From Sulfuricella denitrificans skB26 (GTDB lineage Bacteria > Pseudomonadota > Gammaproteobacteria > Burkholderiales > Sulfuricellaceae): 64,000 bases of DNA. The notes beneath the pieces were generated by a model. That model made no database searches, was not told the origin of the DNA, and worked only from the letters and a program-made list of their open reading frames with translations. The stretch is from contig NC_022357.1 in NCBI RefSeq assembly GCF_000297055.2, positions 1,550,001-1,614,000 on the forward strand, read 5' to 3'. Numbering within the stretch: the first letter of the stretch is position 1; each line of letters opens with the position of its first letter. The translations under genes and the position numbers were made by a program. Below, in pieces: positions 1-8,108 of the stretch.

Positions 1-105
1 CAGTAAATCCTGCAGCCGACTCAAATTTGCGACCGCGACGCTACCGCTTAACGATTCGCCGTTGAGCGCAAACTCGATGCTGTTGATGACGACCTGTTCA
101 GGCAT
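1..105 (-). CDS. yceD: YceD/DUF177 family protein, N-terminal part (cut by window edge)
   Basis: The first 35 codons of a minus-strand gene begin at an ATG at 105-103 and run off the left edge without a stop. The N-terminus (MPEQVVINSIEFAL...) resembles betaproteobacterial YceD (DUF177), a protein usually found beside rpmF and linked to 23S rRNA accumulation. Synteny supports this: maf, rluC and rne lie nearby, as they do around yceD in enterobacteria. The next genes outside the window would then be rpmF, plsX and fabH. A consensus promoter lies only about 10 bases upstream of the ATG, so the message may be nearly leaderless. The call rests on a short fragment plus context, so it is moderate. 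Confidence 0.55.
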   Translation of the reverse strand, partial: MPEQVVINSIEFALNGESLSGSVAVANLSRLQDLL

Positions 106-114
106 AAGGCGCGC

Positions 115-143
115 ATGATATAATTTTTAAGATTGGCTGTCAA
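115..143 (-). promoter_or_regulatory. Sigma70-type promoter for yceD
   Basis: Read on the minus strand, a perfect -35 TTGACA (143-138) is followed by a 17-base spacer and a -10 TATCAT (120-115), five of six consensus bases. The start codon of yceD begins at 105, so transcription would start only about 3 to 4 bases before the ATG. This is one of the best-matching promoters in the window. Confidence 0.6.
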
Positions 144-217
144 AAAACAAGCTCCAAGAGCAATCCAAAATAGCGATCCTAGAAACTTGATGTTTTGATA
201 ATTTAACGGGTTCCCGC

Positions 218-1636
218 GTGATCAAGAAAATTCTTATTGCCAATCGTGGTGAAATCGCGGTCCGTATTGTACGCGCTTGCTCCGAAATGGGGATTAAATC
301 CGTCGCCATCTATACGGATGCCGACCGACATGCCCTGCACGTCAAGAAGGCCGATGAATCATACAATATCGGCTCCGACCCGGTCATTGGCTACCTGAAT
401 GCACATAATATAGTCAATCTCGCTGTTGCGGCAGGTTGCGATGCGCTTCATCCCGGCTACGGCTTCCTTTCGGAAAATCCGGTTTTGGCAGAAATCTGCG
501 CCAAGAGAGGCATCAAGTTCATCGGACCATCTCCAAAAGTAATCCACCGCATGGGCGACAAGATTCAGGCTCGGCAGGCAATGATCGATGCAGGCGTACC
601 AGTAATTCCAGGCAGCGAAGGCAACTTGGCCAACGTCAAACAAGCAATTGAACTGGCCACCGGAATTGGCTACCCCGTCATGCTGAAAGCCACCAACGGC
701 GGTGGTGGGCGTGGTATCCGCCGCTGCAACAGCGAAGAAGAACTGGTCAAGAATTATGACCGCGTTGTTTCCGAAGCCACCAAGGCATTCGGCAAGCCTG
801 AGCTATTCATGGAAAAATGCGTGGTCAACCCGCGCCACATTGAAGTCCAGGTCATCGGAGACAGCTTCGGTAGCGTGATCCATCTGTTCGAACGCGATTG
901 TTCGATCCAGCGCCGCAATCAGAAGTTGATCGAAATCGCGCCTTCCCCGCAACTGACCCGCGCCCAACGCGACTACATCGGCAAGATCGCTGTGCAGGCA
1001 GCCAGAACAGTCGGCTACGAAAACGCGGGTACGGTGGAGTTTCTGCTCGACCAGGACAATCAGTTCTACTTTATGGAAATGAATACCCGCCTGCAGGTAG
1101 AACACACTGTAACCGAAACCATTACCGGCATCGACATTGTCCAGGAGCAGATCCGTATCGCCAGTGGTCTGCCTCTGCAGTACAAGCAGGAAGACGTGAA
1201 TTATCGTGGCTTCGCCATGGAATTCCGCATCAATGCGGAAGATCCGAAAAACGATTTTCTCCCTAGCTTCGGCCGCATCACCCGCTACTATGCTCCCGGC
1301 GGTCCCGGCGTACGCACCGATGCAGCTATGTATACCGGCTACGTGATCCCGCCCTATTATGATTCGATGTGCGCCAAGCTTACGGTCTGGGCGCTGACTT
1401 GGGAAGGCGTAGTCGAACGTGGGAAACGCGCCCTGAACGACATGGTGGTTTATGGTGTTAAAACCACCATTCCTTATTACCAGCAGATTTTGCAGCATCC
1501 GGATTTTCGTAGCGGCAAGTTCGACACCAGCTTCGTCGAAGCTCACCCTGAACTGACCAATTACACGGTGCGACTGCCCAAGGAACAGCTTGCGGCAGCC
1601 ATTTCGGCAGCAATCGCGGCCCATGTGGGACTTTGA
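218..1636 (+). CDS. pycA: Pyruvate carboxylase subunit A (biotin carboxylase)
   Basis: This 472-residue biotin carboxylase uses ATP and bicarbonate to carboxylate a biotin carrier. The N-terminus (IKKILIANRGEIAVRI) is the canonical biotin carboxylase opening. The glycine-rich ATP-grasp loop GGGGRG is at about 161-166 and the signature EMNTRLQVEH at 287-296. The start is a GTG at 218. Thirty-four bases downstream lies a partner with transcarboxylase and biotinyl domains, and there is no accB beside it. That marks the pair as the two-subunit pyruvate carboxylase of Pseudomonas type rather than acetyl-CoA carboxylase. The likely role is anaplerotic formation of oxaloacetate. The family call is firm; the substrate is inferred from the partner. 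Confidence 0.9.
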   Translation: MIKKILIANRGEIAVRIVRACSEMGIKSVAIYTDADRHALHVKKADESYNIGSDPVIGYLNAHNIVNLAVAAGCDALHPGYGFLSENPVLAEICAKRGIKFIGPSPKVIHRMGDKIQARQAMIDAGVPVIPGSEGNLANVKQAIELATGIGYPVMLKATNGGGGRGIRRCNSEEELVKNYDRVVSEATKAFGKPELFMEKCVVNPRHIEVQVIGDSFGSVIHLFERDCSIQRRNQKLIEIAPSPQLTRAQRDYIGKIAVQAARTVGYENAGTVEFLLDQDNQFYFMEMNTRLQVEHTVTETITGIDIVQEQIRIASGLPLQYKQEDVNYRGFAMEFRINAEDPKNDFLPSFGRITRYYAPGGPGVRTDAAMYTGYVIPPYYDSMCAKLTVWALTWEGVVERGKRALNDMVVYGVKTTIPYYQQILQHPDFRSGKFDTSFVEAHPELTNYTVRLPKEQLAAAISAAIAAHVGL

Positions 1637-1670
1637 TTTCAACTTTTGATTTGTAACTCTAGGATAAAGC

Positions 1671-3533
1671 ATGGCTAAAGTTTTCATCAGCGATCTGGTA
1701 CTGCGCGACGGGCATCAATCCCTGATTGCGACCCGCATGCGCACTGAAGATATGCTGCCGATCTGTGCCAGGTTGGACAGTGTGGGTTTCTGGTCACTGG
1801 AAGCTTGGGGTGGCGCGACATTCGACGCCTGCGTACGTTTTCTGCGCGAAGATCCGTGGGATCGCCTGAAGAAACTGCGAAAGGCACTACCCAATACCCG
1901 AATCCAGATGCTGCTTCGCGGCCAGAATCTGCTCGGCTACCGCAATTATTCAGATGACGTGGTGCGCGCCTTCGTAAAAAAATCGGCCGACAACGGTGTG
2001 GATGTGTTCCGTATTTTTGACGCCATGAACGACCTGAGAAACCTGCGTGTTTCCATCGAGGCGGTAAAAGCCAGCGGCAAGATCGCCGAAGGTGCGATCA
2101 GCTACACTACGAGCCCAGTGCACAACATCCCCTATTTCGTCAATTTGGCCAAGGAATTTGAAGCGATGGGCTGTGATACCCTCGCTATCAAGGACATGGC
2201 CGGCCTCCTTACCCCCACCACCACAGCAGAGTTGGTCAAAGCGATTGCCGCTGTGGTAAAGATGCCTATCCACATGCACAGCCACGCAACATCTGGCCTG
2301 TCGGCGATGTGCCTCCTGCGCGCGGTAGAAAATGGCGCAACTATCCTGGATACCTGTAACTCCTCTTTTGGCGAAGGTGCCAGCCATACTTCCACGGAAA
2401 GCATGGTCGCAGCGCTGGCCGGTACCGAATACGACACCGGTTTGAGCCTGCCACTGCTCCAGGAAATCACCGCTTATTTTCGCGAGACCCGCAAAAAATA
2501 CTGGCAGTTCGAAAGCGAATTCACGGGCGTGGATACCCGGGTGCTGGTGAATCAGGTTCCCGGCGGCATGATTTCCAACTTGTCCAACCAATTGAAGGAA
2601 CAGGGCGCTCTCAACCGCATGGATGAAGTGCTGGCGGAAATTCCTCGGGTACGTGAAGATCTGGGCTTTCCTCCGCTAGTCACACCGACATCACAGATCG
2701 TCGGCACCCAGGCAGTCTTGAATGTGCTAACCGGCGAACGATACAAATCCGTCACTACCGAAGTAAAGAACTATCTGCAAGGCCGCTACGGCAAGGCTCC
2801 AGGAGAGGTCAATGCACAGGTGCGCAGCATCGCCATCGGCGACGCGGAAGTCATCTCCTGCCGTCCAGCCGATTTTCTGGAAGATGAGATGGACAAGCTG
2901 CTTGGCGAGATCGAAGGCATCGCCAAGAGTGAGGAGGACTTGCTGACCTATGCCATGTTCCCGGAACTGGCCCGCACCTTCCTGCAGGAACGCGCAGCCG
3001 GCACGCTCAAACCGGAGCAACTCCTGCCTGCCGGCAGCAATCTTTCCTGCGGTCCGTTTTATGCGCCGAATGAATTCAATGTTTCGCTGCACGGCGAAAC
3101 CTACCATATCCACATTAGCGGCTCCGGCCATCCCGGCGAGGAACAGCGCTCCTTCTTCGTTTCCGTCGATGGTGTGCCAGAAGAACTGATCGTCGAGGCT
3201 CTGAGCGAAATTGAGGTATTCGGTGGCACCGGCGGTGTGGTGTCCGGCGGCAGCGCCAAGACCAAGGAAAGTAGCGGCAAGAGCAGCGGCGGAAAACGCC
3301 CCCGCCCCACGCGCCAAGGGCACGTCACCACTGCTATGCCAGGTGCCATCGTCGACGTGCTGGTTGAGATCGGCAAAAAGGTCAATGCCGGCGACCCGGT
3401 ACTGGTAATCGAGGCGATGAAAATGGAAAACGAAATCCAGGCACCGATCAGCGGCACGGTCATCAGTGTCTGGGTGGCCAAGGGTGACACCGTCACGCCT
3501 GACGAAGCGCTGATGGAAATACAACCGGAATAA
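1671..3533 (+). CDS. pycB: Pyruvate carboxylase subunit B (OadA-like carboxyltransferase with biotinyl domain)
   Basis: A 620-residue carboxyltransferase. Residues 1-300 form an HMGL-like TIM barrel with the metal-site motif LRDGHQS (11-17) and HMHSH (201-205). The middle is the conserved carboxylase domain. A low-complexity Gly/Ser/Lys linker (about 525-545) leads to a C-terminal biotinyl domain with AMKM; the biotinylated lysine is K584. It transfers the carboxyl group from biotin to pyruvate. The same architecture occurs in oxaloacetate decarboxylase alpha subunits, but no oadB or oadG membrane subunits are present, and the adjacent biotin carboxylase favours pyruvate carboxylase. It is probably co-transcribed with the upstream gene. 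Confidence 0.88.
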   Translation: MAKVFISDLVLRDGHQSLIATRMRTEDMLPICARLDSVGFWSLEAWGGATFDACVRFLREDPWDRLKKLRKALPNTRIQMLLRGQNLLGYRNYSDDVVRAFVKKSADNGVDVFRIFDAMNDLRNLRVSIEAVKASGKIAEGAISYTTSPVHNIPYFVNLAKEFEAMGCDTLAIKDMAGLLTPTTTAELVKAIAAVVKMPIHMHSHATSGLSAMCLLRAVENGATILDTCNSSFGEGASHTSTESMVAALAGTEYDTGLSLPLLQEITAYFRETRKKYWQFESEFTGVDTRVLVNQVPGGMISNLSNQLKEQGALNRMDEVLAEIPRVREDLGFPPLVTPTSQIVGTQAVLNVLTGERYKSVTTEVKNYLQGRYGKAPGEVNAQVRSIAIGDAEVISCRPADFLEDEMDKLLGEIEGIAKSEEDLLTYAMFPELARTFLQERAAGTLKPEQLLPAGSNLSCGPFYAPNEFNVSLHGETYHIHISGSGHPGEEQRSFFVSVDGVPEELIVEALSEIEVFGGTGGVVSGGSAKTKESSGKSSGGKRPRPTRQGHVTTAMPGAIVDVLVEIGKKVNAGDPVLVIEAMKMENEIQAPISGTVISVWVAKGDTVTPDEALMEIQPE

Positions 3534-3540
3534 TTAAAAA

Positions 3541-3602
3541 CAGTCCTGAGTTTCGAGTCCTGAGTAAAACTACTTGGCCTCAGCACCCAGGACTCAGGAC
3601 TC
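3541..3602. repeat. Inverted repeat built from CAGTCCTGAGT units between pycB and maf
   Basis: Two direct copies of a (g/c)AGTCCTGAGT unit (3541-3551 and 3555-3565) are followed by the reverse complement in tandem (3586-3602, including ACTCAGGACTC at 3592-3602). The RNA could fold into a hairpin of more than 11 pairs. No T-run follows, so it is not a typical terminator. It looks like a REP-type intergenic palindrome. Confidence 0.6.
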
Positions 3603-3607
3603 TTCTC

Positions 3608-4183
3608 TTGAAACTGATATTAGCCTCCACCTCACCCTACCGACGTGAACTGCTGACGCGCCTGAAAATCCCCTTTGAGGTCTGCTCGCCTGAAGTGGAC
3701 GAAACCCCCCTCACCGGTGAAACACCCGAGCAAACCGCCTACCGCCTGGCGATCGCCAAGGCCAAGGCACCCGCCAAGAGCTTCCCCGATTCACTGATCA
3801 TCGGTTCCGACCAGGTTGCTACTCTGGACGGCCTTCAGCTTGGCAAGCCGCATACCCACGAAAACGCCGTCAAGCAACTCACCATGATGCGTGGGCGAAG
3901 CGTGGTGTTCCATACTGCGCTGTGCCTTTACAACAGTCGCACCGGCAACTCCCAGGCCAGGGAAATTCCTTTCACGGTGCATTTCCGCAAGCTGACCGAT
4001 GCACAAATTGAACACTATTTGTTCAAGGAGCAGCCTTACAACTGTGCCGGCAGCGCTAAATCGGAAGGATTGGGCATTGCCCTGATCGAAAAAATGAGCG
4101 GTGACGATCCCAACTCTTTGATCGGCTTGCCGCTGATTGCCTTGATTGAAATGCTTGAAAACGAAGGCATGCCGGTAATCTAA
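3608..4183 (+). CDS. maf: Maf-like nucleotide pyrophosphatase, YceF subfamily
   Basis: This 191-residue Maf/YceF protein hydrolyses the diphosphate of modified nucleotides; the YceF branch is known to act on m7GTP. The opening [15 protein letters not shown] carries the substrate-binding loop. IIGSDQV and the C-terminal CAGSAKSEG and [10 protein letters not shown] motifs are typical of YceF. It starts with TTG, because no ATG or GTG lies near the conserved N-terminus. It abuts the next methylase gene with no gap (stop TAA directly followed by ATG), so the two are very likely co-translated. Maf next to rluC and yceD is also seen in enterobacteria. Confidence 0.88.
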   Translation: MKLILASTSPYRRELLTRLKIPFEVCSPEVDETPLTGETPEQTAYRLAIAKAKAPAKSFPDSLIIGSDQVATLDGLQLGKPHTHENAVKQLTMMRGRSVVFHTALCLYNSRTGNSQAREIPFTVHFRKLTDAQIEHYLFKEQPYNCAGSAKSEGLGIALIEKMSGDDPNSLIGLPLIALIEMLENEGMPVI

Positions 4184-4903
4184 ATGGCCACTGGCACCCT
4201 CTACCTGATTCCTACCACGCTGGGAGAAAGTCCTCTTTCTTCGATTATCCCGGAGCAGGTTCGCAATATTGCGGCGTCGCTGACCGTTTTTGTCGCAGAA
4301 AACCCCAAAACCGCCCGGCAATACCTGAAACAGCTGGAACTTGCCACGCCACTTCAGGATATCGAGATATTTACCCTGGACAAGCACACCAAGCCGGAGC
4401 AATTGGAGTTGTTTCTCCAACCTGCGCTGGCAGGAAAAGATCTGGGACTGGTATCCGAAGCCGGCTGCCCGGCAGTTGCCGACCCCGGTGCGCTGCTGGT
4501 TCGACTGGCGCACAAGAAAGGGATCAAGGTAGTACCGCTGGTGGGACCCTCATCCATTTTGCTGGCGCTGATGGCATCCGGCATGAACGGACAGGCTTTC
4601 GCCTTTCATGGCTACCTGCCCATACAGAAAGCGGAACGTTGCAAAAGGATAACTGAACTGGAAAAAGAGTCGGCGATCAGAAACCAGACCCAGATTTTCA
4701 TCGAAACGCCTTACCGCAATCAGGCGCTGCTGGAAGATCTGGTCCAGACTTGCGAATCCGGCACCGAACTGTGCGTTGCCACCGACCTGACCCTTGCCAG
4801 CGAGAAAATCGATACCCGCACAGCCGGCGCTTGGCGCAAGGGCCTGCCGGACATCAACAAGAAGCCGACGATTTTCCTGCTCTATCGTCCACGCTCAAAC
4901 TAG
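4184..4903 (+). CDS. RsmI-like SAM-dependent methyltransferase (tetrapyrrole methylase fold)
   Basis: A 239-residue member of the tetrapyrrole methylase / RsmI superfamily. The opening TGTLYLIPTTLGE, the motif VSEAGCPAVADPG (about 86-98) and GPSS(I)LLAL (about 116-125) form the SAM-binding site of this fold. RsmI itself 2'-O-methylates C1402 of 16S rRNA and normally starts with a GNLPTPIGN-type loop. The altered opening suggests a paralogue of the 16S enzyme rather than RsmI itself; the substrate is unknown. The start codon abuts the maf stop. Its last 9 bases overlap the end of the convergent rof gene. Confidence 0.8.
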   Translation: MATGTLYLIPTTLGESPLSSIIPEQVRNIAASLTVFVAENPKTARQYLKQLELATPLQDIEIFTLDKHTKPEQLELFLQPALAGKDLGLVSEAGCPAVADPGALLVRLAHKKGIKVVPLVGPSSILLALMASGMNGQAFAFHGYLPIQKAERCKRITELEKESAIRNQTQIFIETPYRNQALLEDLVQTCESGTELCVATDLTLASEKIDTRTAGAWRKGLPDINKKPTIFLLYRPRSN

Positions 4904-5137
4904 AATCTCCTCGAACGACTCAATCCAGTCGAGACGAATTTCTTCCTCACTGTTATCCTCACGGCTGAATTTCAGCCATTCCGCACCGTCACGGGTGGTC
5001 ACATCCAGCGGCATGATTGTCTCAACCCTGTCCCGGCCCTCCTGTCGGTATTTCAGCATCAACGGTATCCGCCGCAAAACGCTGAATTCCAGCCTCTCGT
5101 GCTGCATGCAAGCGATAGGCAGGTAGTCCGGCTCCAT
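4895..5137 (-). CDS. rof: Rho-binding antiterminator (Rof/YaeO family)
   Basis: An 80-residue protein that begins MEPDYLPIACMQHERLEF and contains a DGAEWLKFSRE...EIRLDWI region. Both match Rof/YaeO, a small Sm-like fold that binds the Rho hexamer and blocks RNA loading. The reading frame stays open further upstream, but that part overlaps sppA and looks non-natural, so the ATG at 5137-5135 is chosen. It begins one base after the sppA stop codon, so translation is probably coupled. It overlaps the convergent methylase gene by 9 bases at the 3' end. The family is assigned from remembered sequence similarity. Confidence 0.75.
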   Translation of the reverse strand: MEPDYLPIACMQHERLEFSVLRRIPLMLKYRQEGRDRVETIMPLDVTTRDGAEWLKFSREDNSEEEIRLDWIESFEEILV

Positions 5138-5138
5138 C

Positions 5139-6080
5139 CTAGCGCAAGCCCATGCCACCGTTCGCAAGCGGATTAATGACGCTCGCCGTGGCTGCGCCGA
5201 ACCGTTTGGCAAAGCGCTCCGCAATGCCTTCCTGCGGAGTGAAATCGATGATTTCCTCGGCCTTGATGATATCGCGCGCCACATAATCAGCACTGCCAAA
5301 GGCATCGGCCAAACCGAGTTGGATGCTCCTTTCGCCACTCCAGAACAAACCGCTGAACATCTCTGGCGTTTCCTTCAAACGCTTTCCACGCCCCTGGCGC
5401 ACCACGGTGATGAATTGCTGGTGGATTTCATTCAACATCGTCTGGGCATATTCCTTCTGGCTGGCGCTCATCGGTGAAAAAGGGTCGAGGAAACCCTTGT
5501 TTTCACCTGCAGTCAACAATCGGCGCTCGATTCCCAGTTTTTCCATCGTACCGGTGAAGCCGAAGCCATCCATCAGCACGCCAATTGAACCGACGATGCT
5601 GGCTTTGTCGACAAATATCTTGTCGGCGGCGGCAGCAGCATAATACCCACCCGAGGCGCAAATATCTTCCACGACGGCATACAAAGGGATTTGCGGATAT
5701 TTTGCGCGCAGACGCCTGATTTCATCATTGATGTAGCCAGCCTGAACCGGGCTGCCGCCCGGGCTGTTGATCAGCAGAATAACACCCTTGGTTCCCTTGT
5801 CCTTGAAGGCTTCTCGCAAACCACCGATCACCCGATCAGCATGGGTGTCCCCTCCGGCAGCGATCACGCCGCGCAATTCAACCAATGCAGTGTGTTTGCC
5901 GGAAAGAGGGGTCTCCCCCTTGTTGAACCAACCCATCATTGCGAACGTCAAAATAATTAAAAACACAAGGGTCAACAGTCTAAAAAAGATCGACCACTGC
6001 CGCGCCCGGCGTTGCTCCTGCAAGGCCGAAAATGCCAGCTTTTCCAGAGTTTTTCTCTCCCAGCTTTCAGGGTCAGCCAT
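5139..6080 (-). CDS. sppA: Signal peptide peptidase SppA, short (36K) type
   Basis: A 313-residue inner-membrane serine protease that degrades cleaved signal peptides. One membrane helix lies at about 31-52. The catalytic Ser is S143 in CASGGYY and the general-base Lys is K195 in ENKGF. The spacing of 52 equals that of Bacillus SppA (S147/K199). INSPGGS at 105-110 is the conserved oxyanion region. The length fits the one-domain SppA rather than the duplicated 67K form. It lies between the HAD phosphatase gene and rof on the same strand. Confidence 0.9.
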   Translation of the reverse strand: MADPESWERKTLEKLAFSALQEQRRARQWSIFFRLLTLVFLIILTFAMMGWFNKGETPLSGKHTALVELRGVIAAGGDTHADRVIGGLREAFKDKGTKGVILLINSPGGSPVQAGYINDEIRRLRAKYPQIPLYAVVEDICASGGYYAAAAADKIFVDKASIVGSIGVLMDGFGFTGTMEKLGIERRLLTAGENKGFLDPFSPMSASQKEYAQTMLNEIHQQFITVVRQGRGKRLKETPEMFSGLFWSGERSIQLGLADAFGSADYVARDIIKAEEIIDFTPQEGIAERFAKRFGAATASVINPLANGGMGLR

Positions 6081-6123
6081 GGTCGTCCTTTCGATTTTGA
6101 GTAGTTACGATTTTAGTCTTTAA

Positions 6124-6780
6124 TCAGGCATGATCGCTCAGCCACCGGCTCAGTTCACCGAAATCATCGGCACAAACAAGTGGAGACAGAGCCAGCAGAC
6201 CTTCCCGCGGATGAGCACCATAGCACACACCGATTGCGGACACGCCAGCATTGCTGGCCATTTTCAGATCATGGCTGGTGTCACCGATCATCAGGGTTTT
6301 CGCTTGCGGCACACCGAGTTCGTCCATGATTTCCAGCAGCATACAGGGATGAGGCTTGGAAAAGCACTCATCGGCGCAGCGCGAAGAATGGAAATATTGA
6401 CCCAAACCGGTCTGTTCAAGAACGCGATCAAGTCCGCCCCGCCCCTTGCCAGTTGCCACTGCAAGCAAAAATCCCTCTTCATGCAATGCCGCTATGGTTT
6501 CGGCTGCGCCGGAAAACAGAGGAATTTCCGTGTCCTGTGCAAGGTAATAGTGGCGGTAACGCTCCACCAGCGCCTCGTAACCGGAGCGGGGTAACTCTGG
6601 GAACAGGGCCGCAATCGCCTCGTTAAGGCCCAAACCGATGATATGGCGGGCCTCGCTTTCACTGGGAACCAACAAGCCAACATCGCGACTGGCAGCCTGA
6701 ATAGAAAAGGCAATGGCTCCAGCTGAATCCATTAGCGTGCCATCCCAGTCGAAAACCAGTAAATCGAATTGTTTCGGCAT
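6124..6780 (-). CDS. gph: HAD-family phosphatase, phosphoglycolate phosphatase-like
   Basis: A 218-residue HAD hydrolase of subfamily IA. The nucleophile motif FDWDGTLMDS contains D11 and D13. ATGKGRGG provides motif II/III, and MIGDTSHDLKMA is motif IV, which binds Mg. Members of this group beside rluC are usually annotated as phosphoglycolate or pyrophosphatase-type phosphatases; the actual substrate cannot be read from sequence. The stop of the upstream rluC gene is 8 bases away, so the two share an operon on the minus strand. Confidence 0.78.
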   Translation of the reverse strand: MPKQFDLLVFDWDGTLMDSAGAIAFSIQAASRDVGLLVPSESEARHIIGLGLNEAIAALFPELPRSGYEALVERYRHYYLAQDTEIPLFSGAAETIAALHEEGFLLAVATGKGRGGLDRVLEQTGLGQYFHSSRCADECFSKPHPCMLLEIMDELGVPQAKTLMIGDTSHDLKMASNAGVSAIGVCYGAHPREGLLALSPLVCADDFGELSRWLSDHA

Positions 6781-6788
6781 GTCCTTAT

Positions 6789-7742
6789 CTACTCCTCCGT
6801 ATCCAAAAGTCGGAGAAACCGTTTCAGATCATCCGGCAGAGGTGCTTCCAGGGACAGCATCTCTCCCGTCAGCGGGTGTTTGAGCACCATCTTGAAGGCG
6901 TGTAAAAACATCCGCTTCAAACCGCGCTTTTGGAGCGCCTTGTTCAAGGGGAAATCGCCATATTTATCGTCTCCAACAATCGGGAATCCCAGATGTGACA
7001 GGTGGACACGGATTTGATGGGTACGCCCTGTTTTGAGTTCCGCTTCGAGCAGACAGAATTCAGGCCAGGATTTTTTCAAGGTAAAAATAGTGTGCGCGGT
7101 CTGCCCCTCCTCGTTCACGCTTACCCGGCGCTCGCCAGAACCGGTCACGTACTTGTGTAGCGGCAGCTTCACGCTTTGTTTGGCGTTTAGCCATTGCCCC
7201 TTAACCAGGGTGAGATAGCGTTTTTCCGTCTCGCCTTCACGCATTGCACGATGCAACTCGACCAGAGCACTACGTTTTTTAGCCAGTAGAAGGACTCCTG
7301 AGGTTTCACGGTCCAGTCGGTGCACCAATTCAAGAAACTTGAATTCGGGATGCTCCAGGCGCATCTGCTCGATCACGCCGCGGCTGATGCCACTACCCCC
7401 ATGCACCGCCATGCCGGACGGTTTGTTGAGTGCAATCAGGGCGTCGTCCTGATACAGGATGTGCCGGGAAAGCATCTGTGGCGCAGCGGCTTTTGGCTCC
7501 CCGTTATCGGTTGGCCGAGATGAGCGAACGGGTGGAATACGCAGAACATCACCCAAAACCAGACGACAGGTGGCATCGACGCGCTTGCTGTTGACGCGCA
7601 CTTCACCACTACGCAAAATGCGGTAGACATGGCTTTTCGGCACACCCTTAAGATGCTTGAAAAGGAAGTTATCGATGCGCTGGGATTCGCTGCTTTCGTC
7701 GATAGTTACCCAGGTTACAGATTCTTTGCTTAAATCATTCAA
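6789..7742 (-). CDS. rluC: 23S rRNA pseudouridine synthase RluC
   Basis: RluC makes pseudouridine at 955, 2504 and 2580 of 23S rRNA. An N-terminal S4 RNA-binding domain (RIDNFLFKHLKG..HVYRILRSGEVRVN) is followed by the RluA-type catalytic domain with HRLDRETSG. An upstream ATG at 7811 would give 340 residues. The TTG at 7742 gives 317 residues and places the catalytic aspartate at D144, the position known for E. coli RluC, so TTG is preferred. Synteny with rne (divergent) is conserved in proteobacteria. Confidence 0.88.
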   Translation of the reverse strand: MNDLSKESVTWVTIDESSESQRIDNFLFKHLKGVPKSHVYRILRSGEVRVNSKRVDATCRLVLGDVLRIPPVRSSRPTDNGEPKAAAPQMLSRHILYQDDALIALNKPSGMAVHGGSGISRGVIEQMRLEHPEFKFLELVHRLDRETSGVLLLAKKRSALVELHRAMREGETEKRYLTLVKGQWLNAKQSVKLPLHKYVTGSGERRVSVNEEGQTAHTIFTLKKSWPEFCLLEAELKTGRTHQIRVHLSHLGFPIVGDDKYGDFPLNKALQKRGLKRMFLHAFKMVLKHPLTGEMLSLEAPLPDDLKRFLRLLDTEE

Positions 7743-7933
7743 TTTGCTTATACTTGAAAATTGCGCTGGGTGGAAACGGACGTTAAATTCGCCGTTACCG
7801 AGCCGATTCACGAACGCATAGGATGCGGAATCGGTCGCTACCAGCCTGAAAGTCCTGTCGGTTAATTTCGCTCACCACAAGAAAAAGTAGCGATGGTAAA
7901 CGAATTGCGCGCTCAAAGCACTCGCAGATTTTC

Positions 7934-7958
7934 AAGTCTCGTTTCAATAACGGGACTT
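7934..7958 (+). promoter_or_regulatory. Hairpin in the long leader of rne
   Basis: About 300-360 bases separate rluC and rne. Within them a 10-pair stem (7934-7943 with 7949-7958, one G-U pair, 5-base loop) can form in the rne leader, about 150 bases before the start codon. In E. coli rne has a long structured leader through which RNase E cleaves its own mRNA; this element is a candidate equivalent. The rest of 7743-8108 shows no gene. The region next to the start has a GGGAGA ribosome site. Confidence 0.4.
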
Positions 7959-8108
7959 AAAGAACGACAAACTCGCACCTTAAGGCTTAATTTTAATCGT
8001 AAATAAGTTAATGACTAGAATAACAAGATAGTCCGTTCAATTTTACGCAAGCCAGTTAGCGCAGCGGTTTGTCTCCCCGTGTGAAAAGAGCGCGGGAGAA
8101 TATAACAA

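Noticed and set aside
1671-3533. Na+-pumping oxaloacetate decarboxylase alpha subunit
   Set aside because: The membrane subunits oadB and oadG are absent and a biotin carboxylase gene is adjacent, which points to pyruvate carboxylase.
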